A stretch of DNA of 39,243 nt, from contig NZ_AWFA01000020.1 in assembly GCF_000682675.1 (NCBI RefSeq), positions 1-39,243 of the forward strand, read 5' to 3'. Made by a program: the position numbers and the translations under genes. Under the pieces are notes generated by a model, which made no database searches, had not been told where the DNA came from, and worked only from the letters and a program-made list of their open reading frames with translations. Below are positions 18,004 to 25,634 of this stretch, piece after piece (position 1 is the stretch's first letter; every line of letters starts with the position of its first letter). The stretch is from Hyphomonas pacifica. Lineage in GTDB: Bacteria; Pseudomonadota; Alphaproteobacteria; Caulobacterales; Hyphomonadaceae.

Positions 18004-18996
18004 CTAGTCGATGACCACGACAACCTTGCCTTGCGCCTTGCGGTCCATGAGTTCGCGGATCGCATCGGCAGACTTGTCCAGCTTATAGGTGTTGGAAACG
18101 TGCGGCCGCACCTTGCCTTCGCTGTACAGTTTGAACAGGTCCGCAACATTCTTCTTGTGCGCTTCCGGATCGCGCGCCACGGCGGCCCCCCAGAACACGC
18201 CGCGAATGTCACAGCTTTTCAGCAGGGTCAGGTTCAGCGGCAATTTCGGAATACCGGCCGGGAAGCCGATCACCAGGAAACGGCCTTCCCAGTTCATCGC
18301 GCGCACGGCAGGCTCTGCATAGGCACCGCCGACGGCATCATAGATGATATCTACGCCGCCACCGGAGATTTCCTTTATATCATTCGAAAAGCCCTTCTGG
18401 CCGTCGCGGTCCAGTTCGCGCGCATAGACAAGACCCTTGTCCGCGCCCTTGGACAGGCAGAAATCGACTTTTTCCTGTGTGGAACAGGCCGCGATCACTT
18501 CCAGGCCCATTGCCTTGCCCAGCTCAACCGCAGCAATGCCGACACCGCCAGCCGCGCCCAGCACGAGCAGCTTTTCGCCCGGCTTCGGATCGGCCCGATC
18601 CTTTAGAGCGTAATAGCTGGTGCCATAGGTCATCATGAAGGCCGCCGCCTCTTCGAACGGCATGTCATCCGGAATGGGCATGACGGAATGCTGGGCCGCG
18701 ACGGCATATTCCGCCATGCCACCCGTTCCGATTGAGGCCAGCACCCGGTCCCCCGGCTTCACATGGCTGACGCCTTCGCCAACTTCCTTGACTAATCCGG
18801 CGATCTCGCCGCCCGGAGAGAACGGACGCGGCGGTTTGAACTGATAGAGATCCTGAATCATCAGGGAATCCGGAAAATTGACGCCGCACGCCTTCACTTC
18901 CACCAGAACCTGGCCTTTGCCGCATTCCGGAATGGGCGCATCTTCAATGACCAGGGCTTCCGGGCCACCAACTTCCTTTGAGAGCACAGCTTTCAT
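18004..18996 (-). CDS. Zinc-independent NADPH:quinone oxidoreductase
   Basis: A 330-residue medium-chain dehydrogenase/reductase of the quinone oxidoreductase (QOR) group. It begins MKAVLSKEVGGPEALVIED and has VKACGVNFPDSLMIQDLYQFKP in the GroES-like domain. The Rossmann motif LVLGAAGGVGIAAVELGKAMG is at about residues 144-164. The cysteines of zinc-containing alcohol dehydrogenases are missing, as expected for this branch. The known activity is NAD(P)H-dependent reduction of quinones or enones; the true substrate is unknown. The frame is open much further upstream, but that part is antisense to the isoaspartyl peptidase gene. ATG 18996 has AAGGAAG eight bases upstream and fits the family N-terminus. 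Confidence 0.92.
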   Translation of the reverse strand: MKAVLSKEVGGPEALVIEDAPIPECGKGQVLVEVKACGVNFPDSLMIQDLYQFKPPRPFSPGGEIAGLVKEVGEGVSHVKPGDRVLASIGTGGMAEYAVAAQHSVMPIPDDMPFEEAAAFMMTYGTSYYALKDRADPKPGEKLLVLGAAGGVGIAAVELGKAMGLEVIAACSTQEKVDFCLSKGADKGLVYARELDRDGQKGFSNDIKEISGGGVDIIYDAVGGAYAEPAVRAMNWEGRFLVIGFPAGIPKLPLNLTLLKSCDIRGVFWGAAVARDPEAHKKNVADLFKLYSEGKVRPHVSNTYKLDKSADAIRELMDRKAQGKVVVVID

Positions 18997-19092
18997 GCCT
19001 GCAACTTCCTTCCCGACTTGTTGTTTATGCCAGCAGACGGTAGCGGTGTGGCCACGAAATGTCCAAGCCTGACGTAGCGGAGTAACGCTGAA

Positions 19093-19974
19093 ATGTCGAA
19101 GAAATGGGCCCTTGCCCTCCATGGCGGCGCCGGGCCGATCCCCGGTCAGGATTATTCCCTTCAGGAAGCCCATCTGGCGACCCTGCTGCGCAACGGCATG
19201 GAGCGTCTTCATGGCGGAGAGCCGGCCCTTGATGTGGTCGAAATGATGGTGCGCGGCCTGGAGGAATCCGGGCTGTATCTGGCGGGCAAGGGCGCAAGCC
19301 CCAACACGCTGGGGGAGTATGAACTGGACGCGGCGATCATGGATGGCCGCAACCGTACGGCAGGTGCCGTCGGCGCGCTTCAGGGCTATCGCAACCCGAT
19401 CAGCTGCGCCCGCCGTGTCATGGAGCACACACCTAACGTCCTGCTGGTCGCAGATGGCGCGCGCCACCTGCTGAAGGATAGCGGCCTTGATATCATCGAA
19501 GATCCCGCCAGCTATTATGAGCCGATCGACGAGATGACGACGCAGGACATGCTGAACCAGCCTAACCCGCCGGGCACAGTGGGCGCCGTTGCGCTGGATA
19601 TCTATGGCGACCTGTCTGCCGCCACCTCTACAGCCGGCATCAGTGGCAAGACGCCGGGACGCCTCGGCGACACCCCCCTGCCCGGCGCCGGCACCTGGGC
19701 AGATGAACGCTGCGCAGTTTCGTGCACAGGTCTCGGTGAGTTTTTCATTCGCGCCAATGCCGCCGCCGATGTCTCCGCACGCATCCGCTATAGTGGCGCC
19801 AATCTTGAAGCCGCCGTACAGGGTGCCCTGAATGATGTCAGCCATCTTGGCGGATCAGGCGGTATGATCGCCATTTCCGCTGAGGGCGAAATCACAGCCC
19901 TCTGGAACTCTTCCGGTTTGAAGCGCGCCATGGCAGACTCCTCAGGACGTTTCGAAGTAGGGACCTTCCTGTGA
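19093..19974 (+). CDS. Isoaspartyl peptidase / plant-type L-asparaginase
   Basis: This 293-residue protein is an Ntn hydrolase of the T2 family, which splits beta-aspartyl dipeptides and L-asparagine. The N-terminus WALALHGGAGPI is diagnostic. The precursor should cleave itself before Thr162 in the segment NPPGTVGAVALDIYGDLSAATSTAGISGK, giving an alpha and a beta chain; GDTPLPGAGTWAD is the substrate-loop region of the beta chain. No secretion signal is visible. It is divergent from the quinone oxidoreductase gene, and its stop overlaps the next start by four bases, so it likely heads an operon with the small membrane protein and the methyltransferase. Confidence 0.93.
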   Translation: MSKKWALALHGGAGPIPGQDYSLQEAHLATLLRNGMERLHGGEPALDVVEMMVRGLEESGLYLAGKGASPNTLGEYELDAAIMDGRNRTAGAVGALQGYRNPISCARRVMEHTPNVLLVADGARHLLKDSGLDIIEDPASYYEPIDEMTTQDMLNQPNPPGTVGAVALDIYGDLSAATSTAGISGKTPGRLGDTPLPGAGTWADERCAVSCTGLGEFFIRANAAADVSARIRYSGANLEAAVQGALNDVSHLGGSGGMIAISAEGEITALWNSSGLKRAMADSSGRFEVGTFL

Positions 19975-20294
19975 CCGCCATTGTGCTCTTCATTCTGCTT
20001 GGCCTCACCTGCTTTGCGCTGTTGCTGGCCCTACAGATGCGCTGGCTGATTTCCACGGCACTGCGACGCGGACTGGCCGACAAATTCGGCGGACAGTATA
20101 CGGATCTCAAATATCGGCAGGGCGTTGCGGATGCAGGCCGACTGGTAGAGCATACCGAAGTCGCAACCTATCTGAACCAGACCTACCCCCAGCAGCTTTC
20201 GCATATGCGGCTGGCGCGGAAAGTGTCTGTCTTCTCCCTGCCCATAATCATCACCTTGCTGGTGATATTGAGGTTTGGACTGGAGGCATTCTGA
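19971..20294 (+). CDS. Small membrane protein of unknown function
   Basis: A 107-residue protein starting at a GTG that overlaps the preceding stop (GTGA). It has one hydrophobic helix at the N-terminus (about residues 3-25) and one near the C-terminus (about 88-104). The polar middle region of about 60 residues includes DKFGGQYTDLKYRQGVADAG and TYLNQTYPQQLSHM. I do not recognise the family. Tight overlaps on both sides, four bases before and one base after, make it a real gene translated with its neighbours; it lies between a peptidase and an RNA methyltransferase with no evident functional tie. Confidence 0.7.
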   Translation: MTAIVLFILLGLTCFALLLALQMRWLISTALRRGLADKFGGQYTDLKYRQGVADAGRLVEHTEVATYLNQTYPQQLSHMRLARKVSVFSLPIIITLLVILRFGLEAF

Positions 20295-20818
20295 TGCGTG
20301 GATATTTTGCAATCGGCTCGGAGCGGATCTCCAAGCCGATGAATCTTGGCGCGCTGATGCGCACGGCAAATGCCTTTGGCGCGAGCTTTGTGTTCTCGAT
20401 CAATGCGGAGCATCGCCTGCGCGCAGCCTATCAGGCCGACACATCAAAGACTGCCGGACAGGTGCCCTATTATCAGTGGGACAATGTCGACGAAATGCAG
20501 TTACCCCGCGGCTGCCAGATGGTCGGCGTCGAACTGACCGATGACGCCGTCATGCTGCCAACCTTCCGGCACCCTCCGCAGGCGGCCTATATTCTTGGCC
20601 CAGAAAAGGGCGATCTCTCTCCCGACATCATCGCCAAGTGCGATCATGTCGTGAAGATCCCGACCAAGTTCTGCATCAATGTCAGCTTGGCTGGCGCGCT
20701 GGTGATGTATGATCGCCATCTCTCCATGGGCGGCTATGCGACGCGGCCGATCATGCCCGGCGGAACGACCGGTGACGGCAAAAGAACGGATTATGTGCCC
20801 GGCCGGGACCGCACCTGA
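20294..20818 (+). CDS. TrmH-family (SPOUT) RNA 2'-O-methyltransferase
   Basis: A 174-residue SpoU/TrmH-type RNA methyltransferase with the three usual motifs: KPMNLGALMRTANAFGA (motif 1), AAYILGPEKGDLS (motif 2) and IPTKFCINVSLAGALVMYDR (motif 3, part of the knotted SAM site). Motif 3 usually reads IPM/T.....SLNVS.A. Here the corresponding residues are FCINVSLA, a variant seen in some alphaproteobacterial members. The target RNA and position are not predictable. There is no extra N-terminal substrate domain, so it is a minimal member. Start and preceding stop share one base (TGATG). Confidence 0.88.
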   Translation: MRGYFAIGSERISKPMNLGALMRTANAFGASFVFSINAEHRLRAAYQADTSKTAGQVPYYQWDNVDEMQLPRGCQMVGVELTDDAVMLPTFRHPPQAAYILGPEKGDLSPDIIAKCDHVVKIPTKFCINVSLAGALVMYDRHLSMGGYATRPIMPGGTTGDGKRTDYVPGRDRT

Positions 20819-20828
20819 GGTGAGCCGA

Positions 20829-21494
20829 CTACTTCCCTAGCAGCCTTTGCACGAGCCCCATCACACCCGTAAACCGCAGGCCTGAATCCCGCACGGCCAA
20901 CGCATAGCAGATGCCATCAGCATCCCCTACCGGCTGGTGAGTATCTTCAGGGCCGTTGATCGCCATATCTCCGGGGCCGTAAGAGCCGGTCTCGTCGGTA
21001 AACCCTCCGGATACAACCAATGTGAATTCCTGCCCACCGTGCGTGTGCCTTGGCACTCTGGCGCCGGGTTGAATACGGTAGAGTTCCACCTCCAGCGCGC
21101 TGCCCACATCCAGGCCAAGCCGCCTTATCCCAGAGGCCAGGTTTTGCCATCCCATGTCACCATAGGCCATCAATGCAGGCTCCCGCAGCGGCTCCGGCAG
21201 TTCGGATAGCTCCGGCTCCTCGGGCAACCGCAATGCAGCGTCAGGCGCACTTGCTGCAGCTTCCATTTCATCAATCATGGCCAAGGCCCGCGCCCCGGAA
21301 TTGGCTGACATGGCGGCAGGCTGATCACGCTCCAGCATCAGGCCGGACACTGTCTCGCCAACAGCCATGGCCTGCCGCACCTGGGGCCGCAGCATACTCT
21401 GCGTTTCCAGCATCAACGCGAAAGCCGGGTCTAGCCGTCCTGCCGCGTAGGCAGAATAGAGCTCACCGAAAGCAGATGCGGGGGATGTCGGCAT
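20829..21494 (-). CDS. chrR: ChrR-like anti-sigma factor with degenerate zinc site
   Basis: A 221-residue protein with the two-domain layout of ChrR. An N-terminal anti-sigma helix bundle (about residues 1-85, with YSAYAAGRLDPAFALML) precedes a C-terminal cupin (about 120-215, with VPRHTHGGQEFTLVVSGGF and EDTHQPV). In Rhodobacter ChrR the anti-sigma domain binds zinc through His6, His31, Cys35 and Cys38. Aligning AYAAG-L--AF-L, the matching residues here are Ser7, Gln32, Arg36 and Val39, so all four ligands are missing. The cupin metal ligands (HxHxxxE and the later His) are kept. The gene follows the sigma factor by 24 bases. It presumably still controls that sigma factor, but by a zinc-free N-domain; this is an inference. 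Confidence 0.85.
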   Translation of the reverse strand: MPTSPASAFGELYSAYAAGRLDPAFALMLETQSMLRPQVRQAMAVGETVSGLMLERDQPAAMSANSGARALAMIDEMEAAASAPDAALRLPEEPELSELPEPLREPALMAYGDMGWQNLASGIRRLGLDVGSALEVELYRIQPGARVPRHTHGGQEFTLVVSGGFTDETGSYGPGDMAINGPEDTHQPVGDADGICYALAVRDSGLRFTGVMGLVQRLLGK

Positions 21495-21518
21495 CAGATC
21501 CTTCCTCGTCTTGTCAGT

Positions 21519-22109
21519 CTATGCATCGGCAGTATCCTCATCCAGCACACCGCGCAGCCTGTCGAAGGCGCGCCGTATGCGTGATTTTACCGTACCAAGT
21601 GGCAAATTGTAGGCTTCGGCAATTTCGGAATGCGACAGGCCATCATAAAAGGCAGCCTGCAGCAGTTGCAATTGATCTGGCGGCAGCTTTGCCAGTTCCT
21701 CCCGGACAGTCTGTTCGATCTGCACGCGGTTGATCGTGTCTTCCGGTTTCTCAATCTCCGGCGGGCGCAGCAGCGGCTCTTCGGCGTCCAGCTCCGGCCG
21801 GGTTACGCGCCTCAGCCGGTCAATCCGGCGGTTGCGCGCCACACGGAAGATCCAGGTAGAGACAGAGGCCAGGTTGCGATCATACTGTTCGGCCTTGCGC
21901 CAGACTGTCACCATCACATCCTGCGCTAGGTCTTCTGCCTCAATATCATTGGCCCCAAGCCGCAGCATGTAGCTCTTCAGGCGCGGGGCATAGAAATTGA
22001 ACAGCTCGGAGAACGACTCCCGGCACTTGCTGCCAGCAATCCGCGCCATGCAGTCTGCATGATACTCCCTGACAGCCGGAGAGATGGTACCTGTTGCACT
22101 ATCGTTCAC
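21519..22109 (-). CDS. rpoE: ECF sigma factor (RpoE/ECF11-like)
   Basis: A 196-residue extracytoplasmic-function sigma factor. Region 2 spans about residues 30-100 (FSELFNFYAPRLKSYML, EAEDLAQDVMVTVWRKAEQYDRNLASVSTWIFRVARNRRIDRLRR). Region 4 spans about 130-185 (LAKLPPDQLQLLQAAFYDGLSHSEIAEAYNLPLGTVKSRIRRAFDRLR). The pairing with a ChrR-type gene just downstream points to the group that, in Rhodobacter, responds to singlet oxygen. Start is GTG with AAGGGA six to seven bases upstream. I found no convincing copy of its own expected promoter (TGATC-type) in the upstream gap. It is divergent from the IalB-family gene. Confidence 0.93.
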   Translation of the reverse strand: MNDSATGTISPAVREYHADCMARIAGSKCRESFSELFNFYAPRLKSYMLRLGANDIEAEDLAQDVMVTVWRKAEQYDRNLASVSTWIFRVARNRRIDRLRRVTRPELDAEEPLLRPPEIEKPEDTINRVQIEQTVREELAKLPPDQLQLLQAAFYDGLSHSEIAEAYNLPLGTVKSRIRRAFDRLRGVLDEDTADA

Positions 22110-22275
22110 AAAAGGTCCCTTAAATTACCTCTCAAACAGTATCAGGTGGCCTGCCCGCGAAGGCAACCTTGAACACATAAACCCATTGTGAACAGGTGTA
22201 TAAGCTGCCTGTCGTAGTTTGGCCTTAACTCTGTTCCAACTATCATTCGGGAAAGCTCCGGACTAAGGGAACGTA

Positions 22276-22797
22276 ATGGACATGCACATGCCGAAGATAA
22301 GCCGCAAAACGCTGATTGGTCTTGCTGTAACAGCTGCCCTTGCTGCACCTCTGGCCTCTGCCAGCCCGACGGCGATTGGCCGCTACAAGGACTGGTCTGT
22401 CTTCACCGATACCACCAATGGCGAAACCATCTGCTACGCCGCCACCCCGGCAACAGACAAAGCCCCGCGCGCGGCGGATCATGGCGAAGTCTGGTTCTAT
22501 GTGACCAATTGGAAATCCGGCCGCGCCCGCAACCAGCCGAGCCTCAAAGTGGGCTATGAGCTGCGCGAGGATCTCGCCCCCAAGGCCAGCGTTGGCCGCT
22601 CCACCTGGGCAATGTTCGGCGTCGGCCGCGAAGCCTTTGCCGATGATTCAGACGATTCCCGCATCGTTTCTGCGCTGCGCAAGGGGTCAGAACTGCGGGT
22701 AGAGGCCGTATCCGCGCGCAATACACAAGTCGCCTATCATTTCTCTCTCAGCGGGTCCGCAGCGGCGATCGACAAGGCCGCCGCCATGTGCCGTTAA
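22276..22797 (+). CDS. IalB-family periplasmic protein
   Basis: A 173-residue secreted protein with a signal peptide (about residues 1-29, ending PLASA) followed by one IalB domain. The domain starts with AIGRYKDWSVFTD and contains GEVWFYVTNWKSG and AFADDSDDSRIVSALRKGSELRVEAVSARNTQVAYHFSLSG, matching the invasion-associated locus B family common in alphaproteobacteria. Despite the name the family occurs in many non-pathogens, and its biochemical role is unknown. AAGGGA lies five bases before the first ATG; two further in-frame ATG codons follow within 12 bases. The next gene starts 18 bases downstream and may be co-transcribed. Confidence 0.88.
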   Translation: MDMHMPKISRKTLIGLAVTAALAAPLASASPTAIGRYKDWSVFTDTTNGETICYAATPATDKAPRAADHGEVWFYVTNWKSGRARNQPSLKVGYELREDLAPKASVGRSTWAMFGVGREAFADDSDDSRIVSALRKGSELRVEAVSARNTQVAYHFSLSGSAAAIDKAAAMCR

Positions 22798-22815
22798 ACT
22801 CTTCACGAGGTCACT

Positions 22816-23472
22816 ATGAAGATCGGTTTTGTCCTGTTTCCGAATGTCACTCAACTGGACTTTACCGGTCCGCTTCAAGTACTGAGCCGCATGCCGGATG
22901 CTGAGACGCATATCTTGGCAAAAACAGCCGAACCCGTGCCGAGTGATTGCGGCCTGTCCTTGGTTCCCACAGGCATATTTGCGGATGCCACCGCCCTGGA
23001 TATGCTCGTCGTGCCCGGCGGCTTTGGCGTGGTGCCTGCCATCCAAGATGAGGAAACGCTGACCTATGTGCGGGATGCCGGCACAAAGGCGGAATACGTT
23101 ACCTCTGTCTGTACCGGCGCATTCCTGCTCGGCGCGGCAGGCCTGCTACAAGGCAAGCAGGCGACGACGCATTGGGCCTATCACCACTTGCTGCCCCTGG
23201 TCGGGGCGACACCTGTTCAGGCGCGCTGCGTCAGGGACGGACAAACATATACCGGCGGTGGGGTTACCGCCGGTATCGATATCGCGTTCCAAATTTTCAA
23301 GGACGTCTCAGGTCAGGCCACAGCTGAATCTGTACAGCTTGCCCTGGAATATGATCCCGCACCGCCTGTAGGAACAGGCCATCCATCCACAGCGGGGGAG
23401 AAACTCCTCACCGCCATGAACAAACGTTATGCCGACCCGGTCGAGCAGGTGCGGGCAGCCATTACAGCCTAG
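22816..23472 (+). CDS. DJ-1/PfpI-family protein, isonitrile hydratase-like
   Basis: A 218-residue class I glutamine-amidotransferase-like protein of the DJ-1/PfpI superfamily. The overall pattern matches isonitrile (cyclohexyl isocyanide) hydratase: [14 protein letters not shown] with Asp15, [12 protein letters not shown], the nucleophile elbow [25 protein letters not shown] with Cys99-Thr100, and [14 protein letters not shown]. In the Pseudomonas enzyme the catalytic residues are the equivalent Asp and Cys-Thr. No HTH domain is attached, so it is not an AraC-type regulator. Physiological substrate is unknown. Its stop overlaps the convergent OmpA lipoprotein gene by four bases. Confidence 0.87.
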   Translation: MKIGFVLFPNVTQLDFTGPLQVLSRMPDAETHILAKTAEPVPSDCGLSLVPTGIFADATALDMLVVPGGFGVVPAIQDEETLTYVRDAGTKAEYVTSVCTGAFLLGAAGLLQGKQATTHWAYHHLLPLVGATPVQARCVRDGQTYTGGGVTAGIDIAFQIFKDVSGQATAESVQLALEYDPAPPVGTGHPSTAGEKLLTAMNKRYADPVEQVRAAITA

Positions 23473-24119
23473 TAGTTATTGCCGCCGTCTGTGACAGGCG
23501 TCAGGATGATCTCCACGCGGCGGTTGGCTGCGCGGCCTGCGGCAGTGGAGTTGTCTGCGATCGGCTGGGTCTCGCCCATCCCGACAGCTGCCAAACGCAC
23601 AGGCGTAACGCCTTGGTTCACCAAATAGGTGCGCACGGATTCCGCCCGGCGCTGTGACAGCTGCATATTGTAGTCATCGGGGCCGTCAGCGCTTGCATGG
23701 CCAACAATATCAACAGCAGTAGACGGGTAGTCGACCAGCGTCTGGGCCACTTCGTTCAGCGGGCCGTAGAAGTTCGGCTGAATCGTCGCGCTATCTACAG
23801 AGAAAGTGATGTTTGACGGCATTGTCAGCGCGATCTGGTCACCCTGACGCTCAACGCCAATACCCGTACCGGCGGTTTGCTGGCGAAGACGACGCTCTTG
23901 CTCATCCATGTATTTGCCAACGCCTGCACCTGCAATGGCGCCTACAGCGGCACCAATGGCCGCGTTGCGTTTGTCATCGCCACCTGCCAGCGTGCCAGCA
24001 CCCGCGCCAAGGATAGCGCCGACACCTGCTCCGGTCATGACGCGTTGGCTCGGGCCGGTTTCACAGGCCGGAAGGGCAATAAGAGGAAGCGCAAGCAGCG
24101 CATAGGAAAGGCGTTTCAT
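23469..24119 (-). CDS. OmpA-family lipoprotein with glycine-zipper domain
   Basis: A 216-residue lipoprotein (lipobox LPAC, Cys19) with a glycine-zipper region at about residues 30-68 ([29 protein letters not shown]). A helical linker precedes an OmpA C-terminal domain at about 95-210 ([59 protein letters not shown]). The layout is like YiaD. The usual aspartate that holds diaminopimelate (in GHTD) is replaced: the sequence is GHAS with Ser143, while the partner Arg158 remains. Peptidoglycan binding may therefore be altered. It sits behind a perfect EcfG-type promoter, so it is probably induced by general stress. Confidence 0.92.
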   Translation of the reverse strand: MKRLSYALLALPLIALPACETGPSQRVMTGAGVGAILGAGAGTLAGGDDKRNAAIGAAVGAIAGAGVGKYMDEQERRLRQQTAGTGIGVERQGDQIALTMPSNITFSVDSATIQPNFYGPLNEVAQTLVDYPSTAVDIVGHASADGPDDYNMQLSQRRAESVRTYLVNQGVTPVRLAAVGMGETQPIADNSTAAGRAANRRVEIILTPVTDGGNNY

Positions 24120-24169
24120 GTCATCAGCTCCTTTGACAAAGGACAGCCCAGTATTGGGCGCGCGATAAT

Positions 24170-24194
24170 AACGCGCAGCCGTTATTTCCGTTCC
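24170..24194 (-). promoter_or_regulatory. EcfG (general stress) promoter of the OmpA lipoprotein
   Basis: On the minus strand GGAAC (24190-24194) is followed by exactly 16 bases and then CGTT (24170-24173), a full match to the alphaproteobacterial sigma-EcfG consensus GGAAC-N16/17-CGTT. It lies about 50 bases upstream of the ATG at 24119, a sensible leader length. Confidence 0.7.
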
Positions 24195-24293
24195 AGCAAT
24201 GGCAAAAGAAAGGCAGCCGGATTAACTCACCGTAACCCATGCCTGCAGACGGTAATTCCTTGAAAGCCTTCTACATGTTATAGGCGCGGCAAT

Positions 24294-25454
24294 ATGAAAA
24301 TCGAACTTGATCTTTCCCGGCGCGCTGATGCGACGCCTGCGCAGGCCCGCTCTCTTGCCGGAATGTCCCTCCCTGCCCTGAAAGCGGAAATGGAGGCACT
24401 CGGCCTTGAGCCCAAGAAAGCCGGTATGCGCGCCAAGCAGCTGCGCCGCTGGATTCACCATTTCGGTGTGCAGGATTTCTCCGGCATGACGGATGTCGCC
24501 AAGGAATTACGGGCCCGTCTGGAGGAGACTTTCATCCTCACCCGCCCGGAAATTGCCGACCATCAGGTAAGCCGCGATGGCACACAGAAATGGTTGACCC
24601 GTTTTGGCCCCGGCATTGAAGGCGAAAGCGTTTTCATTCCCGATGTCGGCAAGGCTGGCGCACTGTGCGTGTCTAGCCAGGTGGGCTGCACGCTGAACTG
24701 CACCTTCTGCCATACCGGCACGCAAAAGCTCGTCCGCAATCTGACGGCACAGGAAATCGTCGCGCAGGTTCTGATCGCGCGTGACGGCCTTGGCGAATGG
24801 CCAACCTCGACCGAGAACCGCAAGCTGACAAACATCGTCTTCATGGGCATGGGCGAGCCGCTCTACAATCTGGACAATGTGGCCGAGGCGATCGACACGA
24901 TTTCCGACGGAGACGGCATAGCCATCGGCCGCCGACGGATCACGGTCTCCACTGCGGGCGTCGCCCCGAAGATTCCCGAACTCGGGCACCGCACCAATGC
25001 CGCGCTCGCCATCTCGCTGCACGCGACCAATGATGATCTGCGCAACGAGATCGTGCCGATCAATCGCAAATACGATCTGCAAATGCTGTTCGAGGCAATC
25101 CGCGCCTATCCGGATCTTGGCAATTCAAAGCGCGTGACGTTCGAGTACGTGATGCTGAAGGGCATCAATGACTCCCTCGCTGAAGCGCGAGATCTTGTCC
25201 GCCTGCTGAAAGGTGTGCCGTCCAAGATCAATCTGATCCCGTTCAATCCATGGCCGGGCAGTCCGTATGAATGCTCCGACTGGGCAACGATTGAATCCTT
25301 CGCCGAAGTGCTGAACCGGGCGGGCTATGCCTCCCCCATCCGCACACCCCGCGGCCGGGACATCCTGGCCGCCTGCGGACAATTGCGCTCTGAAAGCGTC
25401 AAGAAATCCGCTGCCGAAAAACGCCGCGAAGCTCTCTCCGCAGGAACGGAATAA
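24294..25454 (+). CDS. rlmN: 23S rRNA A2503 / tRNA A37 methyltransferase RlmN
   Basis: This 386-residue radical SAM enzyme is RlmN, which makes C2-methyladenosine at A2503 of 23S rRNA and A37 of some tRNAs. The N-terminal accessory domain (about residues 20-90, [17 protein letters not shown]) precedes the cluster motif [11 protein letters not shown] with Cys132, Cys136 and Cys139. [42 protein letters not shown] and [12 protein letters not shown] follow. The C-terminal [14 protein letters not shown] carries the cysteine that forms the methylene-linked intermediate. The extra N-terminal and C-terminal lengths are usual for alphaproteobacteria. It is divergent from the OmpA lipoprotein gene. Confidence 0.96.
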   Translation: MKIELDLSRRADATPAQARSLAGMSLPALKAEMEALGLEPKKAGMRAKQLRRWIHHFGVQDFSGMTDVAKELRARLEETFILTRPEIADHQVSRDGTQKWLTRFGPGIEGESVFIPDVGKAGALCVSSQVGCTLNCTFCHTGTQKLVRNLTAQEIVAQVLIARDGLGEWPTSTENRKLTNIVFMGMGEPLYNLDNVAEAIDTISDGDGIAIGRRRITVSTAGVAPKIPELGHRTNAALAISLHATNDDLRNEIVPINRKYDLQMLFEAIRAYPDLGNSKRVTFEYVMLKGINDSLAEARDLVRLLKGVPSKINLIPFNPWPGSPYECSDWATIESFAEVLNRAGYASPIRTPRGRDILAACGQLRSESVKKSAAEKRREALSAGTE

Positions 25455-25634
25455 ATGCTGATCCGGCAGCACAAAACGGCTTTTCATGACAGGCTTGAAG
25501 GCTCTAGGCCACAGGGCGTTGTGGGTTAACAAAGCGCTTCCCCACGTCAGCACATTCCCTCAATCTGCTGACACCTGCTTAAGGATGACCTGTCACTATT
25601 CGGCTCGTTGCGCGAACGAAGCAGGATGGGGCAC

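Noticed and set aside
18997..19845. Open frame extending the quinone oxidoreductase N-terminus by 283 codons on the minus strand
   Set aside because: It runs antisense to the well-supported isoaspartyl peptidase gene, and the oxidoreductase has a proper start and ribosome site at 18996.
22110..22143. TGATAC...TAAG on the minus strand as an autoregulatory promoter of the ECF sigma gene
   Set aside because: The supposed -10 coincides with the Shine-Dalgarno sequence AAGGGA of the sigma gene, so no transcript could carry a usable leader.
22190..22240. GGAAC on the minus strand upstream of the ECF sigma gene as an EcfG promoter
   Set aside because: No CGTT follows at 16-17 bases; the nearest candidate is CGAC at 18.
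24130..24142. CCTTTGACAAAGG palindrome as an operator or RNA thermometer of the OmpA lipoprotein
   Set aside because: It arises from the ribosome site AAAGGAG and could form only a 5-bp stem with a three-base loop; too weak to support.
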